From Undaria pinnatifida (Eukaryota > Sar > Phaeophyceae > Laminariales > Alariaceae): a DNA stretch of 64,000 nt. Both the position numbers and the translations under genes were made by a program. Below the pieces are notes generated by a model, which had not been told where the DNA came from, did no database searches, and saw only the letters and a list, made by a program, of their open reading frames with translations. Below, one piece after another: positions 34,640 to 46,382 of the stretch. Where the stretch lies: the NCBI GenBank assembly GCA_012845835.1, contig JABAKD010000020.1, positions 4,858,720 through 4,922,719 of the forward strand. The letters are read 5' to 3'. Position 1 is the first letter of the stretch; each line of letters opens with the position of its first letter.

Positions 34640-35859
34640 AGGGCACGAACAAGCATATTCGCAGTGATGAAAATGTATAGGTAAGGTATAATACTCTAAT
34701 AATGCAGGACACGGGACGGCGCGGTGCGTTTTTTCGGCGCGATACTTTGAGCACGACTAAGATGCCAACTCACGCGGGCTTGCGGGCAAAATCCCGACCC
34801 CTCACGCCAAGGTTCGAAGGCGCTGCTACGCTGCGTGTACGGGAGAAGGAAACAGCCTCACCAACACCTCGTGATCGCTATAAAATCAGTGGTGCTACGA
34901 TACGTAAATAATCATTCGCCAACGCCATCGCGGCTAATCCACGAGGCACACAAGTCGGTACAAAACCAAAACATGTGTCCCGCCGCAAAACGCCACCCAC
35001 ATCGTTTGGGGACAGTTGCAATATTTTATAGAGTTGGGCACGTTTTGCGGCACGTAGTGAGAGAGGGTTAATTCGGGACACTTCACGGCACGCGGGCGCT
35101 ACCACGGAAAAGTGGCCTGAAGGGCAGCCTCACCGGGGGTATCGTGGGTTCGAGTCCAGGTGAACGATTCACGATCATGAACGGTGCGAACGCCGTCCGA
35201 CACTTGGATCACAGCTCTGCACCATACAGGCAAACGCTTCCCCGCTATGGAGACACTTATCTAGCGGCTCGTGCGCTCACGCGCATACCTCTTCCACGGT
35301 ACCAGTAAATTACGGTATGCTAGTAGGCGACGACCGAAGAATGGAGTGAACCGACAGCCGACCCAACGCGGGACGAATACGAGCGCACACTAGACTATTA
35401 GCCACGGGACGGAGGAAGTGTGGAGTGTTCCCCCAGCGTCTAACGCTGAGTGCCATCGACTTTTCAACGCTAAAACGGGGGCACAGAACAATGTTACCCT
35501 TCCGTACTTCGCCGCCTGCGTGCTACTGAAGTGAAAACAACGGTAGAAAAATGAAGCCACAGCTAAGGCTGCATGGCTGCATGGCACACTACAAGATGCA
35601 GGAGCAGCGTGAAATAGTTCAACAGGTTGAACCTTTTACGGCGTCGAAGGGAAAAAAAGTCGAAACACAAACAAACTAAAGCATCATCGGCAATACGAAA
35701 AAGCCGGGGCCGCGTGGGCGTCGGGGGGTGTCCGCACAGCAACGCAACGAGACGTACGAGACGCGCGTGCGTGGCATGTCGATAGTGGAACTCTAGTAGT
35801 GCGGTCTTATAATACTTGGCGCTTGATAAGGTCCAGCCGTCATTGCTTTGCTCGCTATT
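34640..35859. other. No gene recognised
   Basis: Upstream flank of the FNIP gene. It has short frames only. A sequence with a GGTTCGAGTCC motif near 35,150 resembles a tRNA B-box, but I could not fold a tRNA around it. No promoter element is clear. Confidence 0.45.
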
Positions 35860-36175
35860 TTTTTTTTCTTCTCACACTTCTGCTTTCTAGCTTCTGGACA
35901 AGCCGTGGTCACATGTAGGTGTCGTCCCTTCTCCCCCCCGGTTCTTGCCTTCAATTTTTATCGCGCATAGGGTTCAGCAATCCCACTGCTCGTCGATTTT
36001 TCATCGAGTGTTGCTAACTCACGCTCTCGCGCTTTCCGCAAGTCAATTTGTGCACAAGAAAAGATCCCAAGGAATTTGTACAAGTATGCACTCGGCGGGG
36101 CTCGAACTCACGAAACTGACCTAAACCAGGCTCGAGGATAACCTGATACGCCACCGGGGCGACCGGTATACATGT
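35860..36175 (-). mobile_element. tRNA-headed SINE-like element, family A, minus copy
   Basis: Read on the minus strand it starts GTCGCCCCGGTGGCGTATCA (A-box-like), continues to GTGAGTTCGAGCCCC (B-box-like), then has a body containing AAAGCGCGAGAGCGTGAGT, GACGAGCAGTGGGATTGCTG, GCGCGATAAAAATTGAAGGC and GTGACCACGGCTTGTCCAGA, and ends in an A-rich tract. A tRNA-like promoter plus an unrelated body of about 200 bp is the standard SINE layout. Shares its body with 36,180-36,450 and 8,385-8,600. Confidence 0.7.
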
Positions 36176-36450
36176 ATCTGGTTAGCTATCACCTTTGTTA
36201 GGCACTAGGGCCGGGGTTCGATACCCGGCTGGTCTCAAAACAAAAAAGTACTTTCTGCGCGTTTTTCTCGAGTATCGCTGAAAGCGCGAGAGCGCGGGTG
36301 TGCAGATTGCGATGGAAATCGACGGGCAGTGTGAATGCTGAACCTCGTGAGCGCGATAAAAATGAAGGCAGGTACCAAGGGAAATAACGGAAGACAACTG
36401 TGGCCAAGGCGTGACCAGAAGGCCGCTGAGAGTAAAAAGGTGAAACATCC
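36160..36450 (+). mobile_element. tRNA-headed SINE-like element, family A, plus copy
   Basis: It begins GACCGGTATACATGTATCTG, followed by a GGTTAGCTATCACC segment and then GGCCGGGGTTCGATACCCGG (B-box and T-arm-like). The first seven bases pair, allowing wobble, with GCTGGTC after the T-arm, as in an acceptor stem. The body then repeats that of the minus copy (GAAAGCGCGAGAGCGCG, GACGGGCAGTGTGAATGCTG, GCGCGATAAAAATGAAGGCA, GCGTGACCAGAAGG). The two copies face away from a shared centre near 36,165. Confidence 0.7.
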
Positions 36451-36474
36451 CTCGAGTTGAGCTCGAAAAACAAT

Positions 36475-36860
36475 ATGATGGGGAGGGTAGGGGCGGGATC
36501 GGCGAGGAAGCTACATCAGGTTGGCAATGAAATTAAATAGGTACTGCAGATTTGGATTTTTGGATATCACGTTGATGGCGGAAGAAAAAGTAAAACCGTG
36601 TTACATTACGCTCGTACATAAACACCCGAAGGCGCCGTAGATCTCTCGAATCTTCTACCCACGCAGGCCAAGCGGGGCGCGGACCGCTTTTTACGGAATG
36701 GTTCCCGACCTCTACGCAGGGGCTTGGGTCGGATTTTCCTGTTTCCTGTCATAATTAAAGTCGGTTCCATGCTCCCCGACCAATCAAGATGCGCGAAACA
36801 TTATTCATATATATTTTCCAAACGCCCCACTCACAATCGAAATCGGCCTGAGTAATAAAC
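36475..36860. other. No gene seen
   Basis: Nothing recognisable between the SINE pair and the poly-C repeat block. Confidence 0.5.
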
Positions 36861-36879
36861 ACCTATACGCAGTTGATAT

Positions 36880-38030
36880 CACGTCATTATCTTTCTGACC
36901 ATCCATGACGTAGTTTTCATTCTTTCCCCCCCCCCCCCCCCCCCCCAACGCCCCCTCTTTTCCAACCACCCGCACGATCGCCTAGACCTAGCACCACGCG
37001 TATAACAAGCTGCTACATATCTTTGATCTCACAGCCGAAGTGTATTTGAATATTATTTGTGACCTAAACCTCCTAAAAAATCCCCCCCCCCCCCTCTTGC
37101 TCTCCCTTCCTCAAACGCCCCACCAAATATCGAAATCCGCCAGATTAATAAACACTTCACGCACAGGATATCACCTCATTATCTTTCGAGAGCCATCCAT
37201 GCCGCTGTCCCCCCCCCCCCCCCCCCCCGCCTCGAACGCCCCCTTCTTCCCCATCACCCGCACCATCGCCTAGACCTAGCACCACACGTCTAAAGCCCTT
37301 CCTTCCCCCCCCCCCCCCCCCCCCCCCCCAACCCATCCCAACCCCACCCCCTCGAACACTCCACCCTCTCTTTACTCACTGATTGTACGACTTACCCCAG
37401 GATATACATGATAAACTGATGCATTATTTTCAAAACCGTCACATTTATCCCCTCAAAATAATGTATAGTTTCCACGCACATATTGAGCTGCCCCCCCCGC
37501 CCCCCCCCCCGCCCCCCCCAATAATAAACTGGTGCCAAAACCGTCAGATTTATCCCCTTGAAAGGATTTATAGCTTACATGCACAAATTGCCTCCCTCCC
37601 CCCCCCCCCCCCCCCCCCACCTCCAAACCCGCTCGCTTTTGATCAAAACCAGGCGCCCACGTCCTTCAAAACTCCGCCCCCCCCCCTCACCGGTTATTCG
37701 ACTTACAAGATTCACTTGATAAAAGGATACATTTCCCTTCACAGCTGTCAGATTTTGTCCCCCTCAGAAAAGGGTTTTATAGTTTCCGCGCACAGACTGA
37801 CTAAAGTCACCCTGTTGACCCTGATAGCTACACTGTAGTTGTAAGGGGAGTCGCCGACCTATATCCTTAATGAGGACACACAACTCGTAATGCGCGCGAT
37901 CGGAGTATCACACACAGCTTGCGAAGATGAGTTTCGACGAGATCTTCGATCTCACAGCTGGAGTGTATTTTCATTTTTTATAATATATTACGCGAGTAGA
38001 AAATTTAGGTGGCTCAGGCTCCCAGGATGT
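36880..38030 (+). repeat. Poly-C repeat unit, diverged
   Basis: It carries all landmarks of the unit in order: TTGTGACCTAAACCTCCTAA, C run, CCACCAAATATCGAAATCCG, ATAAACACTTCACGCACAGG, GAGAGCCATCCATGCCGCTG, C run, CACTGATTGTACGACTTACC, GTTGACCCTGATAGCTACAC, GGGGAGTCGCCGACCTATAT, GCGCGATCGGAGTATCACAC, CTGGAGTGTATTTTC. A partial extra copy precedes it (36,830-37,030). C runs reach about 20 bases. Confidence 0.85.
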
Positions 38031-38489
38031 TTACTGGCTATGATCCGACTCATATTTTTGCGCGTAGTGTATACGTAAACGGGCAACATAATATCTCCCC
38101 TTTTCATGTTTCGGTACGCTGCCTAGTTTGCACGTACGTGCTCCACCGCCGCATCAGGATCTAACGAGCATAGCCTTCCATAAGACTAAAGGTACTACTA
38201 CTGATAGATGTTTAACGCCTCGAAAGGTGGCAGAACGGCTGTCGCGAGGATCTCGAGCAGCAGAACATTCGCAACTAACTGTCGTCGGCCTGTGCGCTGG
38301 TGGATGGTGGGCGCTGAAACGCTGAGATGACTCTAAACGGGACCTTATATTATAGTTTTAGGCGCGGGGTTAAGTTAGACACTCACATATCAATACGTTT
38401 CCGATTTAGGTAGAGCCGACAGCAGCCGGACGTGGTGAGGGGAATAGACACATTTACACAACTAGAAGGGGAAAGTAATGTGGGGTATA

Positions 38490-38817
38490 ACGCCCCCTCC
38501 TTTCCCACCACCCGCACCATCGCCTAGACCTAGCACAACGCGTATAGCAATCCCCTACATCTATCTATGCGATCTAAAGCCCCCCCCGCCCCCCCTCCCT
38601 CCCTCCCTCCCCGCCACATCCCCCCCCCCCCTCCCCCACAAGAAGGATTTATAGCTTCCACGCACAAATTAAGCTGCCCCACCTGTCCCTTCCCCCCTCC
38701 TCCCCTCCCGTCCCCTTTTTGATCAAAATCAGGCCCCCACGTCCTTAAAAACTCCGCCCTCCCCTCGCCGGTTATTCGACTTACAGGATTCACTTGATAA
38801 ACTGATGCATTCCTTCC
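38490..38817 (+). repeat. Partial poly-C repeat unit
   Basis: Holds the central and distal landmarks of the unit (ATCGCCTAGACCTAGCAC, C runs at 38,580-38,640, GGATTTATAGCTTCCACGCA, GGTTATTCGACTTACAGGAT) in shortened form. Confidence 0.75.
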
Positions 38818-39788
38818 ACAGCTGTCAGATTTTGTCCCCCTCAGAAACGGGTTTTATAGTTTCCGCGCACAGGCTGCCGAACATCAGTCTGTTGACCCTG
38901 ATCGCTACACTGCTGTAGTTGCAAGGGGAGTCGCCGACCTATATCCTTAATGAGGACACACAACCCGTAATACGCGCGATCGGAGTATCACACACAGCTT
39001 GCAAAGATGAGTTTCGACAAAATATTCCATCTCATAGCTGGAGTGTATTTTCATTTCATTTTTTATAATATACATAGAACCCCTCCCATTAAGAAAAATT
39101 TACCCAAATAGCATATATATTATATTATTTGTGACCTAAACCTCCTAAAAAATCCCCCCCCCCCCCTCTTGCTCTCCCTTACTCAAACGCCCCACCAAAT
39201 ATCAAAATCCGCCACATTTATAAACACTTCACGCACAGGATATCACCTCATTATCTTTCGAGAGCCATCCATGCCGCTGTGTTTCCCCCCCCCCCCCCGC
39301 CTCGAACGCCCCCTTCTTCCCCATCACCCGCACCTTCGCCTAGACCTAGCACCACACGTATAACAAACCCCTCACCTAAAGCCCTTCCCCCCCCCCCCCC
39401 CCCCCCCCCCCCCGCCCCCGCCCCCCCGTCCCCACCCCCCACCCTCCCCCCCCAACCCATCCCAACCCCACCCCCTCGAACACTCCACCCTCTCTTTACT
39501 CACTGATTGTACGACTTACCCCAGGATATACATGATAAACTGATGTATTATTTCCAAAAATGTCACATTTATCCCCTCGAAATAATGTATAGTTTCCAGG
39601 CACATATTGAGCTGCCCCCCCCCCCCCCCGCCCCCAATAATATACTGGTGCCAAAACCGTCAGATTTATCCCCTCGAAAGGATTTATAGCTTACATGCAC
39701 AAATTGCCCCTTCCCCCCCCCCCCCCCCCCGCCCGCCCCCCTCCAAACCCGCTCGCTTTTGATCCAAACCAGGCCCCCGCTTTCCCTT
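38818..39788 (+). repeat. 971-bp poly-C unit, tandem copy 1
   Basis: First of two directly adjacent, almost identical units. It starts near CACAGCTGTCAGATTTTGTC and includes the conserved GCGCGATCGGAGTATCACAC block, TTATAATATACATAGAACCC, several C runs (the longest more than 25 bases near 39,390) and ends with CGCTCGCTTTTGAT. Differences from copy 2 are a few substitutions and C-run lengths. The short proline-rich frames here are artefacts of the C runs. Confidence 0.9.
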
Positions 39789-40758
39789 CACAGCTGTCAG
39801 ATTTTGTCCCCCTCAGAAACGGGTTTCATAGTTTCCGCGCACAGGCTGCCGAACATCAGTCTGTTGACCCTGATCGCTACACTGCTGTAGTTGCAAGGGG
39901 AGTCGCCGACCTATATCCTTAATGAGGACACACAACCCGTAATACGCGCGATCGGAGTATCACACACAGCTTGCAAAGATGAGTTTCGACAAAATATTCC
40001 ATCTCATAGCTGGAGTGTATTTTCATTTCATTTTTTATAATATACATAGAACCCCTCCCATTAAGAAAAATTTACCCAAATAGCATATATATTATATTAT
40101 TTGTGACCTAAACCTCCTAAAAAATCCCCCCCCCCCCTCTTGCTCTCCCTTACTCAAACGCCCCACCAAATATCAAAATCCGCCACATTTATAAACACTT
40201 CACGCACAGGATATCACCTCATTATCTTTCGAGAGCCATCCATGCCGCTGTGTTTCCCCCCCCCCCCCCGCCTCGAACGCCCCCTTCTTCCCCATCACCC
40301 GCACCTTCGCCTAGACCTAGCACCACACGTATAACAAACCCCTCACCTAAAGCCCTCCCCCCCCCCCCCCCCCCCCCCCCCGCCCCCGCCCCCCCGTCCC
40401 CACCCCCCACCCTCCCCCCCCAACCCATCCCAACCCCACCCCCTCGAACACTCCACCCTCTCTTTACTCACTGATTGTACGACTTACCCCAGGATATACA
40501 TGATAAACTGATGTATTATTTCCAAAAATGTCACATTTATCCCCTCGAAATAATGTATAGTTTCCAGGCACATATTGAGCTGCCCCCCCCCCCCCCGCCC
40601 CCAATAATATACTGGTGCCAAAACCGTCAGATTTATCCCCTCGAAAGGATTTATAGCTTACATGCACAAATTGCCCCTTTCCCCCCCCCCCCCCCCCGCC
40701 CGCCCCCCTCCAAACCCGCTCGCTTTTGATCAAAACCAGGCCCCCGCTTTCCCTTCAC
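39789..40758 (+). repeat. 971-bp poly-C unit, tandem copy 2
   Basis: Second near-identical copy; corresponding positions are offset by 971 bp (for example GATATCACCTCATTATCTTT at both). It is followed directly by a third, partial and more diverged unit (to 40,993) that received the foldback element. Confidence 0.9.
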
Positions 40759-40984
40759 AGCTGTCAGATTTTGTCCCCCTCAGAAACGGGTTTTATAGTT
40801 TCCGCGCACAGACTGACTAAAATCATCCTGTTGACCCTGATAGCTACACTGTAGCTGTAAGGGGAGTCGCCGACCTATATCCTTAATGAGGACACACAAC
40901 TCGTAATGCGCGCGATCGGAGTATCACACACAGCTTGCAAAGATGACTTTCGACGAAATCTTCGATCTCACAGCTGGAGTGTAT

Positions 40985-42639
40985 TTTAATTTTGGGCAGT
41001 GGCCAAAACAAGGTGCACCTTGTCGGTAAATGGTCAAAGTAAGGTGCAGGCTGGAACGGCACAAAACGCAAGACGCCTGAGGCTGAATAGAGCCACATGA
41101 TTGGTCGAAATAGCATCGCACCCTCCATAGGCCGCCTTGTCGGACGGTGCACCTTGCAGAGGCCACTCCGCTCGCCACGCCACCTTGCTTGGTCGCCGGC
41201 GGCACCTTGTTTTGGCCACCGCAAGCTAGGCTGTTCGCTCAAACGACCAACCCATGTCAGACCTCTCGCCAACACCGCGCAGGTGACGTGGACGCATACG
41301 TCCACACGCACGCGCATGCGGACGAACTTTTGGGGCCGCAGGATTCTCTCTCTCTCTCTCTCTGCCTCACACCACACCACACGCGCACCACACGTACACC
41401 AAAAGCACCATGAGCGCCGTAGGCGCCGATGGGCCGCCCGCACCACAACATCATCTCCTGCACCAACGGCTGTGACTGCGTTTGTGGTCCAGTTTGAGCA
41501 GTTGTTGTCCAGCACAGAGTACATTTCACCACTACTACGAAACTACCAATACACCTAGACTCTGCTGTAGCTGCTACTACTGTTTGTGTAGACCAGAGTC
41601 TAGATCTCATATGTAGTCCACTTGAGAGCCGTATGTAGATATACCCACTTTTGTTTCGCCCTATATCGTTACAATTGTAGCGGCGCGCCCTGCGACAGCA
41701 CACCCGTTCCCTGCGATTGTAGCGGGTATAGACTACTGCAGCGCTATCTCCAAATTCGGGCCTACACGCGAGTGTCCAAGTACCGAAAGTGTACTCGCCA
41801 GGAAGGGACGGCGGGTTTGCGTCTGTTTGTTTCCGTGATTTTTGTCATCCACGCCGCTCGAAATGGGCCAGGAGGGAGAGAGATGAACGGCAACCATTGG
41901 CAAACTTGTCAACCACGAGCTACGCTTGCTGTACAGGTCTAAATACTTCAAAGTACGATATAGGGCGAAACAAAAGTGGGTATATCTACATACGGCTCTC
42001 AAGTGGACTACATATGAGATCTAGACTCTGGTCTACACAAACAGTAGTAGCAGCTACAGCAGAGTCTAGGTGTATTGGTAGTTTCGTAGTAGTGGTGAAA
42101 TGTACTCTGTGCTGGACAACAACTGCTCAAACTGGACCACAAACGCAGTCACAGCCGTTGGTGCAGGAGATGATGTTGTGGTGCGGGCGGCCCATCGGCG
42201 CCTACGGCGCTCATGGTGCTTTTGGTGTACGTGTGGTGCGCGTGTGGTGTGGTGTGAGGCAGAGAGAGAGAGAGAGAGAATCCTGCGGCCCCAAAAGTTC
42301 GTCCGCATGCGCGTGCGTGTGGACGTATGCGTCCACGTCACCTGCGCGGTGTTGGCGAGAGGTCTGACATGGGTTGGTCGTTTGAGCGAACAGCCTAGCT
42401 TGCGGTGGCCAAAACAAGGTGCCGCCGGCGACCAAGCAAGGTGGCGTGGCGAGCGGAGTGGCCTCGGCAAGGTGCACCGTCCGACAAGGCGGCCTATGGA
42501 GGGTGCGATGCTATTTCGACCAATCATGTGGCTCTATTCAGCCTCAGGCGTCTTGCGTTTTGTGCCGTTCCAGCCTGCACCTTACTTTGACCATTTACCG
42601 ACAAGGTGCACCTTGTTTTGGCCACTGCCCTTTAATTTT
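40985..42639. mobile_element. Foldback (Mutator-like) element with 676-bp inverted arms
   Basis: The element proper is 40,994-42,630 (1637 bp), flanked by the 9-bp direct repeat TTTAATTTT (40,985-40,993 and 42,631-42,639). Arms 40,994-41,668 and 41,955-42,630 are near-perfect reverse complements; one difference I saw is GCAGAGGCC against CCGAGGCC. The end sequence is GGGCAGTGGCCAAAACAAGG. Each arm holds inner copies of CCAAAACAAGGTGC in both orientations near its outer end, which look like transposase-binding sites. The 286-bp centre has no transposase. Long terminal inverted repeats plus a 9-bp duplication fit Mutator-like elements. Open frames of about 200 codons in the arms are mirrored and are not genes. 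The element sits inside a poly-C repeat unit. Confidence 0.93.
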
Positions 42640-44086
42640 CATAATATACCGAGTGTTCCTGAGCATTCCGGTGTTTCTTTCATCGCAGAAAAAGTGCCAA
42701 AATGTGGGTACGCAACGAAAGTGTCGCCCCTGACCGTCACTGCTTGAAGTCGGATTCTGATGTGTTTGTAGTATTAAAATACACCTGGTACCATGTTTTC
42801 TCGCGGCGTGGTCGGCATGCAGCATATTCAAAGTAAGAATGGCAAAGAAGTGCGAACACGTAGCGTCTACTCCGATTATTGTTGTACCACCTGGTTCTTA
42901 GTGTATGATTCAAAAACGGGACCGCACTTACAAATAAATGCAGTTCCATCATACGGTTGTATTCTGCAGCAGTCTGCTCTAAAATAGCTCCTGTTGCACT
43001 CGCTGTCCGTTAACAATCAATGCATATCTGAGTAATATCTGTGGTCCCGAAAGCTGCCGGAAATAATTATCCAAACCGCAACTGCCGTTCGTTGTTCAAT
43101 GTGCGCGATACTTCGGCTGCAGCAGGCGCGGGGGGGTCCAACCACTCTACTTCGGGCCGAGAGTGCAGACATGAAGTGATGGGCGGCATGTTGCTGTGCA
43201 CGGCAGCACACCATACCGCCCGCCGCACCATCTGCCTATGTCACATATCTTGTGGACACACGTGCACCATTTTACGACTCGCATCACTATTATTATTGTG
43301 TTGAACAGGCAAGATCCATCAGTCGCGTCATATCAATTCCTACAAATATCCTATTAGTCTAGACTATTAGTATAACTCCAAGTGTTTTGTCTCCATGTCG
43401 GGAGTGCGGTGCTACAAGGGTCAACAGGAGACTAATGCTGTGGAGGGTGTGAAACACGGCACAACGGGACGATATCGCCATCCTCGCACCATCTATTATT
43501 ACTGACCGCCAGTGCGATATCTACAGGACGGCCTCACTTTGTTTCTCCGAGCTCAAAACACTCTCCTCCTTTCCGTTCATGTTTCAGTGGAAAGAAGGAT
43601 CGCAACGACCGACCCCCGACACCCGAAACATAACGGGAATAATCCGGAACCATGGGGGTGTCACACGCGACAATCCAAGGCATGCCGGCCTCACCGACCG
43701 AACAGAAAGTACAACCCGAGCGAGCGAGAGGCCATGTCCCAAGTCACGAGTCACTCGCACGCGTGCGTGTAAACCGGAACACCAGAACCAAAATCGAAAT
43801 GAGCATCAAATACATCATCCATCCGTTGAATTTTCGCAGTTCTGTTCCATATCATAATAGTCACCCCGCACTCGTTTCGACGCGCCTGGGGCTGCACCGA
43901 TGTGCGGCGAGGTGCTCACCTACCTGGCTGCGTCTGCTCCATCTTGGCCGAAAAGGAGTAAACCCAGGAGGCCTCTCCAATGGGCATGTCTCTCCCTACG
44001 AGCACGGCCAGGCAGTTCAAACCTCTATCTTCCCCTCTTCTGACTGCTCTGCTGCTTGCTGCGGGTTGCTATCTTGAATGTTCTTG
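42640..44086. other. No gene recognised
   Basis: It holds the continuation of the disrupted poly-C unit for a few tens of bases, then unrelated sequence. The stretch 43,350-43,430 is copy 2 of the small dispersed repeat also seen at 12,585-12,685. Frames up to 141 codons overlap on one strand without domains. Confidence 0.45.
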
Positions 44087-45226
44087 GAAAAAAATAGGGC
44101 CTTACCCAATAAGCTAGCATATCTTTTGGCTTATATTGGCTTTTTGAGCTTATGGGAAAGCTTATGCCCGACCGAGCATAGCCACCATGCCAAATAGCTT
44201 ACTACGTGGGAGAATAACAAGGGAAATCGAGCATAAAAGGTGGTTATGCCCGCCTCCATTTCAGGTGTATATGTTCGAATGGTTGTCTGGCAGCATGGTG
44301 GAGACGCCAAATGGGTGGCCGCACGGTAATAATGCAATTCACGAGGCTTAATTACACCCATTCATTGTCGGCTCTGTTTATCGCGATATTGGACAGTTCT
44401 ACATAAGAACACTTAAACACGCACACACACGCGCGCGCGCCCACGCGCCCACGCGAGCACAAAAAAAGCGGAGAGCGCAAGGGACGCTGCCGATCTTCCG
44501 ATCTTCCGATCTTGCAGTGATGGCAACCGCTCTTCTCAAGTACAAAAGGGGGCGGGGAAAGTAGCATTGCGTCGTGCGGGGTGCGGGGGTACTGGGTAGT
44601 CGGCTGTGTTTGGCTAGCTCACTAGCTCTGTTTTTGCTGTCGAGTTTCGAGTAGAGAGTTCAAGCAAGTTTTCCAATTGACATGGTGGGCAGTTCATGGT
44701 GGGCGGTGGTATGGAAAAGGCAGCAAGGCACTGCTGCTGCTGTGCACACTGTGCTGTATATGGACACAACACAATAACACACGACAACATAAATCAGTAT
44801 TAATAGTAGTATGATATACGTAGTAAACATACCAGTATACACTTTCGAAGTATATAGGAGCATAGACTATAATATTATACAGACTATACGAATCGCACAG
44901 TCTATAATTTACTTTTTCAGCTCTGACACACCTGCACCTGCCATGTGGCTTGTAGAAAAAAAAAAAAATAGCCTAAGAACCCACGTTTCACGAGCATATC
45001 GACGACAAGCCGGGATGCCCAACGAGTGATAGACGAGCAAACACGCTTTTACCGAACAAAAATCAAGCTAGAGATGCAACAAAAAGCGAGCATAAGTCGA
45101 GCTTATCTGTGCAAAACTGGCATAAATCGCGAGCTTATTTCCAGTTTTAAAGCCTATGCCCGCTAAAAAAAAAAAGCTTATATTCAGAAAAAAAAAAGCT
45201 TATTGGGTAAAGGCCCTAGAAAAAAA
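44087..45226. mobile_element. Non-autonomous hAT-like element
   Basis: The element is 44,095-45,218 (1124 bp), flanked by the 8-bp direct repeat GAAAAAAA (44,087-44,094; 45,219-45,226). Terminal inverted repeats are TAGGGCCTTACCCAATAAGC on the left and the reverse complement TAGGGCCTTTACCCAATAAG on the right, one base different. An 8-bp duplication and TAGGG ends are typical of hAT transposons. Subterminal regions are rich in GCTTAT and GCATAA motifs in both orientations. It has no transposase; the interior has a CA/CG repeat near 44,420. The A-rich target makes the exact duplication boundary slightly uncertain. Confidence 0.88.
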
Positions 45227-46382
45227 TACGAGACGTAACAAATAGAAAAAATTGAAAATAGAGTTTTGTACGAGATATGTTGGCGTGATGGTTCTACCCT
45301 TTCTCCGCAAGAAACAATAGGCAGCAGGCAGCAGGGTCAGGGTCTGAAAGCTGCGACAGATCGACGCTCGCTTCGCTCGCCTCGGCTCGCCTGTGCCCTT
45401 GCTTGGTTGCTTGCTTGTGCACGGCAGCACCACCCCTTTCCCTCTACCAATGATTCCAGCCACGCAGAGACCGGATGGAACCTGGAGAAAAGCCCGCAAG
45501 ATAAGATCAGGTGCGCGCACTAATGATGCTCGTGCACGAATTCAAATCGAAGAACATCGTAGGGTACAGCAGCAGTGGTTGTTACTGCTGTTCTGACCAA
45601 GAGTCAACTTTGCCTTCCACCACCGCTCGCTCTCACGACTCACTACGTACTGCTCACGACTCTCACCAGGGCAGTTCGCCTCTCGCATCGGGAAGAAATA
45701 AAACAAAGCTACATAGGTGCGGCTGCCAATAGCCCAGCGTAGGCAACTTCTATCTGCTACGATCGTATGCTGCTGTTGTCTAAAAGGGAAAATGCTAAAT
45801 TATAACATTGTAACATTATTAGTCTATACAAGGGCTTCGCTCGCGGGCGGCTGGGCGCCGCCCGCTACGCTTGCGGAAGGAGGAATGGACATTCAGTAGG
45901 AAGGCGGAAAAGAAGCACAAATGGCGCAACTGGCGACTTGAAAATGCCAAGAGGTCCATATATAGTACAACGGTACAGGATAGAGACGATTATGATTATG
46001 AGTTTGTTATTATCATCCATTCGCCCAGTCCATGATGGGCACGTCGGAGGACTTGCTTGGCTTATCCTTCCACCTCTCAGGTAGCACCTGTACACTTATT
46101 AATAGCTCTCTCTAAGTCGATCATCAATAATAAATTATCGCAGTGCATAAACACCAGGCACGCGCTTGTCAAGGATAGAGACAGGAAAACTACACCTTAA
46201 GATGTAAAGGAGCGCAGTGCCAAAAAAAACATGCTGGAAGCAGGAACTTGAACGCACACACCGCAAACATGTGAAGTACATTTGTATTCCTGAAAGACGA
46301 AGAGCACGCATTTAGGCATAGTTCTCAAAAAACGATGCTGGTATAATAAACCACAACTTAACGTTCTATAAAGAACGTGCTG
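45227..46382. other. No gene recognised
   Basis: Region downstream of the cysteine-rich gene. It has short frames on both strands without domains and a GC-rich palindromic patch (GGGCGGCTGGGCGCCGCCCG) at 45,845. Confidence 0.45.

Noticed and set aside
35095-35180. Possible tRNA gene around GGTTCGAGTCC
   Set aside because: I could not form an acceptor stem or D-arm, and the T-stem does not pair well.
37040-39922. Several proline-rich plus-strand ORFs
   Set aside because: They are translations of poly-C runs in the repeat units and recur with the repeat.
40883-41524. 213-codon ORF and its 215-codon mirror at 42,100-42,747
   Set aside because: They are the same sequence read from the two arms of the foldback element. 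There is no domain and no codon-use support.
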